A DNA stretch of 64,000 nt from Yamagishiella unicocca (lineage: Eukaryota; Chlorophyta; Chlorophyceae; Chlamydomonadales; Volvocaceae): positions 620,001-684,000 of the forward strand of contig BDSL01000004.1 in NCBI GenBank assembly GCA_003116995.1, read 5' to 3'. Below, piece by piece: positions 21,801 to 36,431 of this stretch. Below the pieces are notes generated by a model. The model made no database searches, was not told where the DNA came from, and worked only from the letters and a program-made list of their open reading frames with translations. Within the stretch, counting starts at the first letter, position 1. Every line of letters starts with the position of its first letter. Position numbers and translations under genes: made by a program.

Positions 21801-24800
21801 ACCTTTCTGCCGCCGGGGATATGGTTCGTGAACCCCAAGTACCTGCGCGACTGCCTCGCCCGGGTGGGTCAACGGGTGGCTTCGTTTGTGGGCGAGATTT
21901 GTATGCAGGCTGCTTCATGCATGATCCTTGCTGGGAGCCCACGGTTAGACTACCCTGCCATCTAAGTTCTACAGTCTGAATCTGGTCACGAGGGTATTTG
22001 GTAGAGACCTGGACGGGATTTTGTGCTGGGTGATGTTATCTCCAGCGTCCAGCTGGTAACTCCACGGCCCGCACATCGATCTCGCAGGGAGAGCTGCTGG
22101 AGCCCGCCCCGTACTTGATCGCCCTGTCCACCAGCCGGCAGCCGGCAATGCAACATGCCGAGCCCGGGCAGACACAGCCACAGCAGCGGGACATCATGCC
22201 AGTAGGTGGCACCGAAGACTCCAGCGGGCAGCAGCGAATCCAGCAGCCACCCGGCAGCCCTGGCACCAGTGGCGCCCACGCCACTGCAGCGGAGCGCGAG
22301 GCCAGCAGCCCCAGACTCCAGGGTGGCCGACTGGAGGGCATTGGGACAACGGGGGTCGCGTCTCCTCGGGGCGCGGCTGCAGGGGGCCGTATCCCCCCGG
22401 ACCCGTCCCAGGTGTGCCGCCGGCCAGACGAGTGGGGCCTGGAGGACAGGTAGGGTGCGGTACTCCAGGGGTTTCCTGGCAGGTGGACGCGGTATATGAA
22501 CCACCCCTTGCAGGCACCAGACACCGGCTCCATATAGCCCCTGTGCCACCCACCCCAGGCCTCAGACCCGACCCCATGTGGTGCAGGTGGATCGAGCCCT
22601 GGGACAACGAGGCGGCGGAGCGCACCGCCATGCTCATCCTGACACATTGGGCAAAGTAAGGGGCCACGGCGGGAGATGGAGGTGGGGGAAGGGGCGCAGG
22701 GCCTGACGTGGGCGCAAAGGGATGGACATGTTTAGCTATCACATGGACATGGACATGTATAGCTATCACAGACCACTATGAGCTTCCAATATGAGAGCGA
22801 CTGGTATCATGTAAAGTGCTGTTTGCGCAGCGCCCGTATGTGGCCGACCCACATGGCGCCACCAGTGACCGACCCACATGGCGCCACCAGTGACCGACCC
22901 ACATGGCGCCACCAGTGACCGACCCACATGGCGCCACCAGTGACCGACTCACATGGCGCCATCAGTGACCGACCCACCTGGTGCCACCAGTGACCGACCC
23001 ACATGGCGCCACCAGTGACCGACCCACATGGCGCCACCAGTGACCGATCCACATGGCGCCACCAGTGACCGACCCACATGGCGCCACCAGTGACCGACTC
23101 ACATGGCGCCATCAGTGACCGACCCACATGGCGCCACCAGTGACCGACCCACATGGCGCCACCGGTGACCGACCCACATGGCGCCGCCAGTGACCGACCC
23201 ACATGGCGCCACCAGTGACCGACCCACATGGCGCCACCAGTGACCGACCCACATGGCGCCATCAGCGACCCGCATCACTAATCCCAATCCCGCTACCACA
23301 CCTCGCAGGCACTCGTATCAGGCGGACCCCGACCCGGCCGCCCTGAGCGCTGCCGCCTTCCGTGGTGCGGATGATCATGCCAGGGGCAGCACGTACGGCA
23401 GTGACGGTGACAGTGATGGTAGCGGCGGAGGCGCTAGGCGCGGGCGCAGCGTTACTCCCCGCCTCAGTCCACGTAAAGGCACTTTGCTTTCTCCAGGGAG
23501 CAGCAGCGGCCGGCCAAGCCGCCTTGGCTGGCGGCGCTACGGAGGTGGCAGGGCAGGGCGACGTCGCCAGGACGACGTAGAGACAAGCGATGAGGAAGGT
23601 GATGGCAGCGACGGCGGTGCGACCACAGTCAATCGTGCGGAGATGCAGGGCTGGCGCGCCCAGGATGGTGTGGGGGAGGGGGAGGGGGATGTGCCGGCGG
23701 TGGGCAGCACGTCGTCCCTCGGAGCTGATGATGGCGGCGCTGGAAGCGGACTCGCGGGTCCCGTTCGGGGCACCAACGTCGTGTGTTCGCACACCTGCTG
23801 CGCCGCGCGGCCCTTCTGCATCGTGGCTGAGCTCAAGCGCACCCGCGATGTGAGCTGGGGCACCTCGGGTCAGGGGGTAATGGAAGTGTTGATGTATTAT
23901 GTATTAAGAAAGGAAGAAATTAGTCCGGAAGTACCGGAACACTAAAGCATCGTAAATAGCAACTGTTGGTGGTATGGTGATATATGACTTTTGAAACGCT
24001 GTCCTGTATCTTCTGGGGCGAACAACTCTGGCGCTGTCCGCGCGCAGCTCTACCTGGGCCGCGAGGACCAGTTCCGGATCAAGGCGCTGGACCGGACGAT
24101 GGGCGTGCTGGTGCGCCTGAGCTGGCCCCTGGAGTCGCCCGACCAGCTGCGGCAGCTGCATCTTGGGAAGGGCTCGGAGGAGAAGGTAGGCCGCGAGCGA
24201 CTTCGGGCGAAAGTCGGTTGGCATTCGCGATTCCCTCTACCACTTTATCGTGCGCCCCTGCGGCTGCTGCTTCGGCGGCACAGGTATCTGAGATCCTGGC
24301 CACGGGCCGCCTCAGCCGCAACGACGCCTACGAGCACAATGAGCAGCGGGTGACCATGCTGACTTTCATGCAGGTGAGGTTGGGGCCGGGTTGTTGCGAT
24401 TAGGCCTAATGGACTGCCTGCCCTCCTCCTGAAGCTGAGGACGCTTCGCACACCGGTGCACACACTGGGCTACGTTGGCCCTTGCTCAAGCCTAAGCATA
24501 CTACAAAGGGAATCGCAGCTTGCCTGGCCAGTGCCACCCGGGGCCTCGGTCTTGGCCGTGATTTTTGTGTTCGGGCACGCAATCCTCGTAACCAGGTGTG
24601 GGGCTGCGCGGAGAGCACCGCCCGGAAGTGGTGGGCGGCCGGCGCTCGCTCGCTGGACGACGTGCGGGTACGGCCCGACCTCACCGCGCAGCAGCGCCTG
24701 GGGCTGCGCCACTTTGAGGACTTCCAGGTGCGGGGCCCGATGAGGGGAGTTGCTAGGTACGGCTTTGTACTGGTGTCTTCCTGTCGATCGGTGCTACCGA

Positions 24801-27255
24801 ATCCTATATTTCTCCGCGGATATGGCCGGCCTCGATCGCGCACCCACCCACCCACATCCCTCCTCGCTGTCCCCTACTGCCCTCCCGCTCCCCTTCCCCG
24901 CACAGAGGCGCATTCCTCGTGAAGAGGTTACTCAGGTGGCAGCAGCTGTACGACAGGCGACGATTGAGGCTCTGCGGGTGAGGCCGGTCGTATGGGCATG
25001 AGAGAAAACCCGAAGGTCGGCATTGAAACCCCGTGGGTTTAGGGCAGCGCTGGTGGAAATGGTGGACCGTGTGCTGTCGAGTCGGCCCTTCACTCCTTTA
25101 CTCCCTGGCCCTCGCTGGCAACAACACTTTCGGCTGCAGGATCTGACTCATCTGCCCGACTCTGCGCTGATGGACCGGCTCCACGTGCGGCCCATGGGCA
25201 GCTACTCGCGCGGGAGCACGTCGTCAGCTGACGTGGTCCGTGGGGCGCGATGTTGTGTCGGGATGGGTCGCCGGCTAGTGCAGGGGGTGGTGGAGGGGGT
25301 GGTGGGGAGCCCTTTGCGACTTGGACGAGGCTGTGGTGAGCGTGTACACAACAGGTTGGGAGGTGAGGATGGCAGGAGCAAATGGCGATGAAGTACATGA
25401 CACGGACGACTCTTGAACACAGTGCCTGCGTGGCCTTGCAGGACTTCATCATCGCCCCCAGTCCGCAAGCTGACCCACGGGTCGGCCCCTATGAGCTGCT
25501 GCTGGCCATTGTGGAACGTCTCAAGGCCGCAGGCTACCTGGACAATGACTCAGCAAAGATGATTGAAACGTGAGGGGTCTGTGTCTTGCAGGGCCGGAAC
25601 TGTTGTTTCAGCAATCCTTAATCCCATCAGCGACAGTCGCACAAACCTTTGTTACAGCATCTTGACATCTGCAAGGCCCTTGTTCCGCTTGTTGCCTCAG
25701 GCGCCAGGACTTCCGCGGTCACAATCGCCTCCAGCCGGTGCGCCTATTGCAGCAGCAGCAGCCCCACCAACAGCCACCGCAGGGGTCGGACGGCCCGCCG
25801 CCCGGCAGCAACACGACGGACTCCGAAACCAATGCCGATGGGCGCTCGCAGCCGGCGGTGCAGGCAGCGGCCGGCATGGTCGACAGCTCGACATGGCTGG
25901 GTGCGGTCTCTAGGGTGGGAGGGGGATAGGGTTACGGCTGGGTCTCATCCCTGCGCGTCCGTCGCTTGCTGTGCATGACCACCCAGTCATTTGACGACCG
26001 CAATGACATGAAGCCGCCGGTCCCCTCTCGAGCATCTATCAGGGCATTACCGGACGGATGGGGCGGAGAACGCAACCCATATCGTTTGCCCGCGTGATGC
26101 CACATCCCGTGTGAGCAACAGCGCCCGCGTTCCTATTGTCGGTGGCTGCGCCCGCGGCTCAGGTGTCTGGCGCATACCCTCCAACGGTCGCTACTGCCGA
26201 ATCGACATCAAGTGCTACCGCCGCCAATTCCTGCCCTTCGCTGTCAACTACTTCAGCAGCGGCACCGACTTCAACCGCGCGCTGCGGTGGGTGCTCGGCC
26301 TCGCAGGACGGGGTACAAGACGTGGGGAGAGGGGCCACTGGACCTGCGCTGCCGCCGCCGCCTGCTGTCCGCCTTTGCGCCTGTCTCTTCCCACATCATG
26401 TCCTCCTTTCCCCTGTCCTCATCTCCTTGCTTGCCGCCCGGGGGCGACACTCGACCTCCGGCTTTGCATACTTCAACCAGCATGCGAGTCCAAACAAGTG
26501 TTCCAAACGTTTCCTATTCAGTTTTCTTTTCAGTGCCGACCTACGGGTTTCCTCTCATACTCCCACCTTATTTGCCAGGTACTGGTGCAACAGGCCGATC
26601 CCGCGCGTCAGCGATATGGCCCGACGCCACCACCCCGAGGCCACCGCCTTCCGCCTCAGCGACAAGGAGCTGGCGGTCATGACCCGGCGGGCCGCACCCC
26701 CCGGCTCCAAGCAGTCCGCGCAGGAGTACATCCTGGCGCTGGTACCCTGCTGGTAAGTACCGCTGTTGCGCCGGTTAGCAGCACGGATGCTAGCAGCCAG
26801 GTACCGTGACTACCATCATAGGGCAGCCCGTGGGGTCATTAGGGGCCACGAGTGGGCGAGCGGGCGGCCTTGCTCAGCTGCGACCGGATGTTTCTAAGGC
26901 GACAACACGTGGGGGTAAAAGATAATCCCCGGCGGCAACACGTGGGGGTAAACGATGACCCCCGGCGGCAACACGTGGGGGTAAAAGATAATCCCCAGCG
27001 GCAACGCGTGGGGGTGCCTAGGCGCGACTTGGGTTGCCGTCCGGTGAGATTAGATGCGTAGAACAGGTAATGACGGCACCACCATGGCACTATGCTGGGC
27101 ATTTACCTGGTCACGGCCTTTGTCCTCCGTGCCCTGGTCCCTGGTTTGCCCCCGGCCTGCGCCTCCGCCTCCGCAGCTGCGAAACGGACATCTTCCGCGC
27201 AGTGGGATTGGACTACGTGCCCCCGCACATGAGAGAAATAACTCGCGTCGAGTAG
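18815..27255 (+). CDS. POLL: FHA-BRCT family X DNA polymerase (Pol lambda-like)
   Basis: Seventeen exons: 18815-19147, 19330-21186, 21514-21578, 21725-21863, 22088-22411, 22483-22655, 23309-23849, 24048-24185, 24284-24373, 24596-24727, 24906-24977, 25140-25235, 25442-25569, 25701-25900, 26163-26286, 26579-26752, 27177-27255; 1554 residues, every junction in phase. FHA domain 1-136: G23-R24 and S36-R37-N38-H39 are the phosphothreonine-binding signature. A ~570-residue Pro/Ala/Gln-rich linker follows. BRCT 710-809 with the conserved Trp785. PolX core from ~1135: the 8-kDa dRP-lyase domain with K1190 at the Schiff-base position, GSYSRGS, then D1319/D1321 split by an intron (ADV|DF), D1444 in RIDIK, and Y1459-F1460 in YFSSGTDFNR. 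The C-terminus is FRAVGLDYVPPHMREI. The enzyme family fills gaps in base excision repair and end joining. FHA end and BRCT start lie in the same exon, so they are one protein. Plant Pol lambda has BRCT but not FHA. Confidence 0.88.
22844..23271. repeat. 25-bp minisatellite (~17 copies) in polymerase intron
   Basis: A 25-bp unit, GACCCACATGGCGCCACCAG plus 5 bp, repeated about 17 times with few substitutions, within intron 22656-23308. There are no unique spacers, so it is not a CRISPR. Each unit contains the palindrome GGCGCC. Confidence 0.92.
26897..27013. repeat. 33-bp minisatellite in last polymerase intron
   Basis: About 3.5 copies of a 33-bp unit containing CAACACGTGGGGGTAAA, inside the intron 26753-27176. 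The unit carries the CACGTG hexamer. Confidence 0.85.
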
Positions 27256-28283
27256 CACGGGGAGGCAGTAAGGATTGCTTGCTGCAGAGATTACTTGCAG
27301 CAGAGATTACTTGCAGCAGAGACCATTTCGAATCAAAGACAATGCCGACAATGTTGACTGTGTGTGTCTGCTGCAATGGACTTCGGTCCAGACGGGAATA
27401 ACTGGGGTCGTGTGGGTTCGTCCAACCTGTTCGTAGTCCCACGCGTACGTCGGTGATGCTGGCATGGCAAGTAAAATTAAATAAAGCAGGAAGGAGACTT
27501 TCAAGCAGACAGCATGCATATTGCAGATGGTGTTCCTTAATATCGCAGACGACCGCTGCGAAGGTTAGGGCATACAGCATGCATCGTCATGCATCTGGGC
27601 ATTCAAATGGGTGTCTCGGCCTGGCCCGAGGCGGATTCCTGGCGGTTTGTGGACAGTAATGCCAACAATTTATATACCGGACTTCCGACAATTGTTTAAG
27701 GCACGTATCTGCACGTATAGCGTTGGGGTTGGTGGGGAGGTTGCATGTCACAGGCCTGACCAGTTGTTTACTCCACTTGGTCTTTTTCGAGTCTTTCCCC
27801 CCGAAGCGTGTGTTTCATGCAAGGCATGTGCACAGCACTGCTGCACTGGCATTCGACTTCCCGTTACATGTATTAGTACATTAGACTCGCTTTCTCATCT
27901 ATCCACAAGTACCCCAGCTTTCCGGGAAATGTGTGCATGGATATTGGGATTTTGTTGAGGACATCGCGGGTTGCAATGCTCCGCAACGGGAAATGATTAT
28001 TTGCTCATCAAATCACGTGTAATTTTCAGGATGTCCTTCGAAGTCCTTTACCTGTACATGGGCCGCACTAGGACGCTTGTGCCAGCTCAAGTATCAATTG
28101 TGCCCGTTTACCACGCACTAAAGTAAAATAAAGAGAACAGTGTCGCTGATCATTTACTTCCGTAGGTGCCCGGCCGTCAACATGACTGGTGCCCCACCGC
28201 ACGGCCGACATCGCATGAGGTTCAAATTTAGTCTTTCCCGCCACCCCTGCACGATATAGTACAAATCATCACATATTGCCAGC
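27256..28283 (+). other. Polymerase 3' UTR and DHFR-TS promoter
   Basis: Contains a 16-bp direct repeat (GAGATTACTTGCAGCA) from 27287 in the 3' UTR. The first TGTAA after the stop is at 28018-28022, 763 nt away and unusually far, then ~260 bp of A/T-rich sequence up to the DHFR-TS ATG. No exon recognised. Confidence 0.5.
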
Positions 28284-32144
<3,861 letters not shown>

Positions 32145-33594
32145 CGGACGGAGCGCTGCTCTCCGTCCACATGGATGAGGCGTGTTAGGTAGACAGGTAG
32201 TGAGGGCCGCTGCGGAGGTGCGACCCGCAGCCATCACCCGATTGGGTTCCATACTATCAGGTAGTAGTAACAGTTACAGGCAGTTCCAGACCAAAAGGTC
32301 GAACCATCGGGCACGATTGGATGACCTAGTGCATAGCTGCTGTCGGGGCGGTCGATGAACCGATTGCGCGGACGCATCCGTCGCTCCCATCGTTCGGAGT
32401 CGTCGTGCTCACGGGGTACAGGTGAGGCAGGGAGGTTCTTGGATGTTCTGTTCGGCGGCGGCAGGCGACATTAGGTCAGCGAGTCGGGCTGGGAGGTCTT
32501 GGGCTTCTTATGGGTAGGAGCTTCAACACCGAACGACGAAATTGGCTTGCACTGTAGTCGTACCTCTCATGTGTAATAGGTTGGAAGATGCTTTCAGCGC
32601 TCTTTGAGCGCCTGCTATAATAACGCCCGTGAATTTTGTCAGAGGTTTGTGCGGCATGGACGGGGAGCTGACGCTGGTGGCGCCTTTGGTTGTGCAGTGA
32701 GGGTTAGTGGTTGCTATACTGCTCTGTGCGGTGTTATCGGTAACAAAGAGCGTCTGCGAACTACGGTGCGGCTACACTGATTTTGTGTTGTGTCATTGCC
32801 TTGCTGCTTGCACCTTTGATAGATGTGTCATAGCAGGTTACGTAGACACTCTTTGCCTTAAGGCAAGGCGTGCTGCCCTGTGGGAGGAGGAGAAGTACGA
32901 CGCTGGCGTTGGCTTCAGCCCCGTGTCAGGATGACAGATGAGGACGTGTCCCTCAGTGATTGCTTGCCTGGAACTGCCGTAGAAACGCGCACAAAACGTG
33001 GCTGGTGTGGTGGTATTCGCATTTCTTAACAACACACATCTCTCACAGCCGCCTCCCACTTTCTGCAAGTACCAATAACCACGAGAGCGTACGGCAACCT
33101 CCACAATCCCTAAAACACACACTTCACCTCTTCTCCTTACAACTAATCATTTCCTTCAGGAAGCATATCGTTACCATTCCTGTTGTGTGATGTATGTCGG
33201 GTGAACTTGCGTGGCGAACAACAATCTGCCGCTAGGTATCAAAACCGGTAATTTCCCTGAAGCCCGGACGGGGTCGGTATGTGCCCAATGGCCAACCTCC
33301 CAGTTTGTTTGCCGCACGACTCTGAAGTCGCTTTCAAGCTTTCAAACTTGCAACTTACGTGTGAAGGCAAGTCCCAAACCTGAGCGGTAGTGGGCTCAGT
33401 AGGGCACAGCCCTTTAAAGGGCTGGGAGTTTGGGTCAATGGGTGGACTCAGTGAGTGGGGTCCAGCACTGACTCTCGAGGGGTATCCCAGCGACCACACG
33501 AGGTGTCCCAGCGAGCACCGGAAGTGTCCCAGCGAGTGTCCCAGGTATCCCAGCAACCACACGAGGTGTCTCAGCGACCTCACGAAATGCAAAA
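32145..33594. other. DHFR-TS 3' UTR and gene-free region with degenerate repeats
   Basis: After the 3' UTR no gene is seen. From about 33475 to 33585 there is a degenerate repeat built on CCACACGAGGTGTCCCAGCGA, abutting the tRNA-Arg 3' end. Confidence 0.5.
32572..32576 (+). terminator. TGTAA polyadenylation signal, DHFR-TS
   Basis: First TGTAA after the DHFR-TS stop, 428 nt downstream, a usual 3' UTR length for these algae. Confidence 0.55.
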
Positions 33595-33667
33595 CGATCC
33601 TACCAGGGATCGAACCTGGAATCCCCGGCTTCGTAGACCGGTGCTTTATCCATTAAGCCATAGGACC
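33595..33667 (-). tRNA. tRNA-Arg(ACG)
   Basis: 73 nt, intronless. The acceptor stem GGTCCTA pairs with TAGGATC (one G-T pair). The D-arm is GCTTAATGGATAAAGC. The anticodon stem CCGGT/GCCGG encloses the loop CTACGAA, with anticodon ACG (A34 probably edited to inosine, reading CGN). The T-arm is CCAGG-TTCGATC-CCTGG. Internal A and B boxes are intact. Confidence 0.95.
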
Positions 33668-34084
33668 TATCGGCGAATTCACCGCTATGTCTTGGATGCA
33701 AAGCAAGCTAAAAGTTGCATATATATACGGCAAATAAAGGCCTAGCGCTAATAACGGTAGCCTCCCTTCGATTCCCCGGCCCCTCCCCGGTAGCTACCGG
33801 GTGCCCCACTTGTGGGCAAGTAGGTTTGTGGTTGAACCTGCTGGTCGAGGTTGTCGTTGATGGGGGTGGAGATACAGAGCTTATGACACGGTCAGGTGTC
33901 GTACCCCAGCGTCGGGGTCCTGTAACGCAAGGAATTTTTTTTTTAGCCTGTGTTTTTGTCCTTGTGCCCCTCTGCAGGAGGGATGGCAACCTAGACGGAT
34001 TGGGGTAACGGGCCGCTCACGGTATATGGATGCCGAGAGCTTGGATTAAGATGCGGTGACACAGGATTAGATTAGAGGCGTTAT

Positions 34085-34330
34085 GGATTAGGATGCGGTT
34101 GGCCTCGGATTGGGTTGCAGTGGCCACGGATTAGGTTGCAGTGGGCCCGGATTAGGTTGCAGTGGGCCCGGATTAGGTTGCAGTGGGCCCGGATTAGGTT
34201 GCAGTGGCCACGGATTAGGTTGCAGGGGCCACGGATTAGGTTGCAGGGGCCACGGATTAGGCTGACACTGCCACGGATTAGGTTGCGGTGGCCACGGATT
34301 AGGATGCGGTTCTTCGCGGATTAGGATTAC
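34085..34330. repeat. 21-bp minisatellite (GGATTAGGTTGCAGTGGCCAC-type), ~12 copies
   Basis: A 21-bp unit (begins GGATTAGGTTGCAGTGG) repeated about 12 times, with edge copies more diverged. Because 21 is a multiple of three it gives an open frame of IRLQWPR-like heptads, which I treat as an artefact. The GGATTAGG core resembles but is not the algal telomere repeat TTTTAGGG. Confidence 0.9.
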
Positions 34331-35236
34331 GTTGTCGTGGATTAGACTTCCTGAACGGATTGTGAGCGCGGGGGGGTCGGATTAGGAAGGGTTGCCATCC
34401 CTCCGCCTCTGCTCGCTGATGAGAGTGGTAGACTAGTAGCGTAATAGCCTCGTGGCGTAGATGGGTTAGTAGCAAAATAATAGCCTCGTGGCGTAGGGTA
34501 GCTTAGTGGTAGACTAGTGGCGCAATAGCTTGGTGGCTTAAAAGAAAGATGTATGGAGAGTGCGTAGGTCTGGAGTCCACTGTGCGCTTCACGCAATACA
34601 ACGTTTCCCTTGGGGTGCCGCCTGCTGCTGCTTTTGCCTCCGGACGGTTGACTGGTATCCGGGTGGTTTACCATTGCTGCGGCGCGGCTGGGTTTTCGTC
34701 TCCCTGTTCGGCGATGTGCCCGGTGGTTTTGCCTTTTGGTCTGACTGCAACAAGTACTACAACTTAGTAGTGCTACAACTTGAGCAAGATGGCTAGTGGA
34801 ATGCCATTCCGGACATCGCGGCCGTCAGGCTCAACAAAGAGCGTCCCCCCCGATTGCTCCGAGCGCCCACCCAAACAAGGCTCAGGTCTCTAGGGCTTAT
34901 GCCCGTTCTTTGCCCTGTTGGGTGGGATCTGTTCCTTTTTTTTTTGAGGAGTGAGGCCCCGCGCGCAGGAGTCGCAGCGAGTCTGCCAGCGGCAGCTCCA
35001 CCGCTGGCAACAGGGGTAGGCAGGGGTGGGCTTCCCCTGCCTCATCCTGAGTGCCGAGCGCCACTCCGCTGCAACTCATACCAATGCGTCCTTCGTTTGA
35101 TCACCTTTCCACAAACGGGTGCACCGTCACCTTCAGGCAATATGTTCGCACATCGGGAAGTCCGCTAGGGCTCGTGCATAAGGTTCAAAGGCGCTAAAGG
35201 CGTCTGCCAGAATTCGGCCAGCTGTTGCGCTCTTTT

Positions 35237-35297
35237 GTCTATTCGGACCGCGTAACTTGTCTATTCGGACCGCGTAACTTGTCTATTCGGACAGCGT
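35237..35297. repeat. 22-bp tandem triplicate
   Basis: Copies of GTCTATTCGGACCGCGTAAC plus TT start at 35237, 35259 and 35281; the third is truncated and has one change. Confidence 0.9.
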
Positions 35298-35774
35298 CAG
35301 CTGCCACGCACAAAGACGGACCAACAGGGCCGCCAGGCGTCCCATGCGAACGCTGCGGTAACGCTGTTCATTTTGGTGCGGTAGTTGACATTGTTATGAG
35401 GGTGCAGCCTGCATGATGGAGGCGTTATAGGTTAATACGCACCATCACCGCGTCCGCACGAATTTAAACACGGTACTCTGTCTCATGCCGTAATCGGCGT
35501 GGTGGGCATGAAGGGCCATGCCTAGCGCCCTGTTTGTGAACGAATGAGGCAACGATAGGCCCATTGGACTGGGCCTAAGGGGCGTCGGCGATTAAGCCAT
35601 GGATCATACACTCTTCATGGACCATAAACTCACGCCCCTACTGCAGACACTGCGTCCTTTCGTAGTCCTTCCATTAGATTGTGCGCTTGTGTTTCGATTC
35701 CTCGACGGGGGTTTCGAGGAAGACGGGGGTGTATAAAAACCGGTTTATGAAGACGGGGGTAGGGGGGCCTCTTG

Positions 35775-36431
35775 AGTGGGTTCACCCACCTCGCTCGCTG
35801 CGTACGGCGCTGCTCATTGGCCCGCGATTCTTCTGAATCCTTTGCTGGCCCAGCATACGGCCGGTCGCGGATACAAAGCCGCGGCCAAGCGACCGCGGAG
35901 GCCGCCGCAGCTCAGCGCAGGGAGGCCTTGCAGCAGCAACGGGGGCAGCGTGAGCGTAAGGACGAGGCACGCAGGGAGGCCTTGCGGCAGCAGAAGGTGC
36001 AGCGTGAGCGTGAGGAGGAGGAGGTGCGGGCGCAGCGGCGGCAGGAATTCGCCTTGGCAGAGGAGGCTCAGCGTCGGGAAGCACGTGTCGCCGCGCGGGT
36101 GGCCGCACGTGCCGCTGGGACTCCGGAGAAGGCAGCTCGGCGTCGGGACGTGCTTGCCGCCAAGCGTGCAGCCGCTCTCGCTGCCGAGCTGCCGTCTCAG
36201 GCGACGCAGCGGCGACAAAGTGACGGCGCAAGCCATGCAGCTGTCCGGCGGCGGAACCGTAAGCCGCGTGAGGCCGGTGATGGCGCTGCGCGGCAACTGA
36301 GAGCGCCTCAAGTTGCCGACCTGCTGACCATGATGGAATGCGGGGGTGGAACCCAGCTACGGGACTCCCCGAGCCGGCTGCGGCTCGGGGCCTTGCGGTC
36401 GCACGCACCCTCTGCACCAATTCACAAATAA
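35775..36431 (+). CDS. Possible coiled-coil reading frame (uncertain)
   Basis: An open frame of ~218 residues rich in Arg, Ala, Glu and Gln with heptad-like segments (AQRREALQQQRGQRERKDEA), which would form a charged coiled coil. It has no ATG near its start (a TTG and a stop lie just upstream), and its last third reads through the 66-bp direct repeat found again at 37383. It may be an exon, a fragment of a repeat element, or a chance frame in GC-rich DNA. I recognise no family. Confidence 0.2.
   Translation, partial: SGFTHLARCVRRCSLARDSSESFAGPAYGRSRIQSRGQATAEAAAAQRREALQQQRGQRERKDEARREALRQQKVQREREEEEVRAQRRQEFALAEEAQRREARVAARVAARAAGTPEKAARRRDVLAAKRAAALAAELPSQATQRRQSDGASHAAVRRRNRKPREAGDGAARQLRAPQVADLLTMMECGGGTQLRDSPSRLRLGALRSHAPSAPIHK
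36334..36399 (+). repeat. 66-bp direct repeat with 9-bp hairpin, copy 1
   Basis: Nearly identical to 37383-37448. It contains the hairpin CCCCGAGCC-GGCTGC-GGCTCGGGG (36367-36390), a 9-bp perfect stem with a 6-nt loop. Confidence 0.9.

Larger units (their letters stand above)
33668..35771. other. Gene-poor region with several short tandem repeats
   Basis: Besides the 21-bp array it contains repeated GTGGTAGACTAGTGGCG / AATAGCCTCGTGGCGTAG segments (34430-34535) and a 22-bp triplicate at 35237. A TATAAAAA at 35732-35739 precedes a low-confidence frame. No conserved protein is encoded. Confidence 0.5.

Noticed and set aside
22807..23299. Minus-strand ORF with Trp/His/Gly-rich repeats; possible CRISPR
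   Set aside because: It is a 25-bp tandem repeat without unique spacers in a polymerase intron of a eukaryote; the frame stays open only because the unit lacks stops.
34115..34324. ORF of IRLQWPR heptads
   Set aside because: Pure translation of the 21-bp minisatellite; no start context or conserved flank.
34085..34330. Interstitial telomere repeat
   Set aside because: The unit contains GGATTAGG but is 21 bp and differs from TTTTAGGG or TTAGGG-type arrays.
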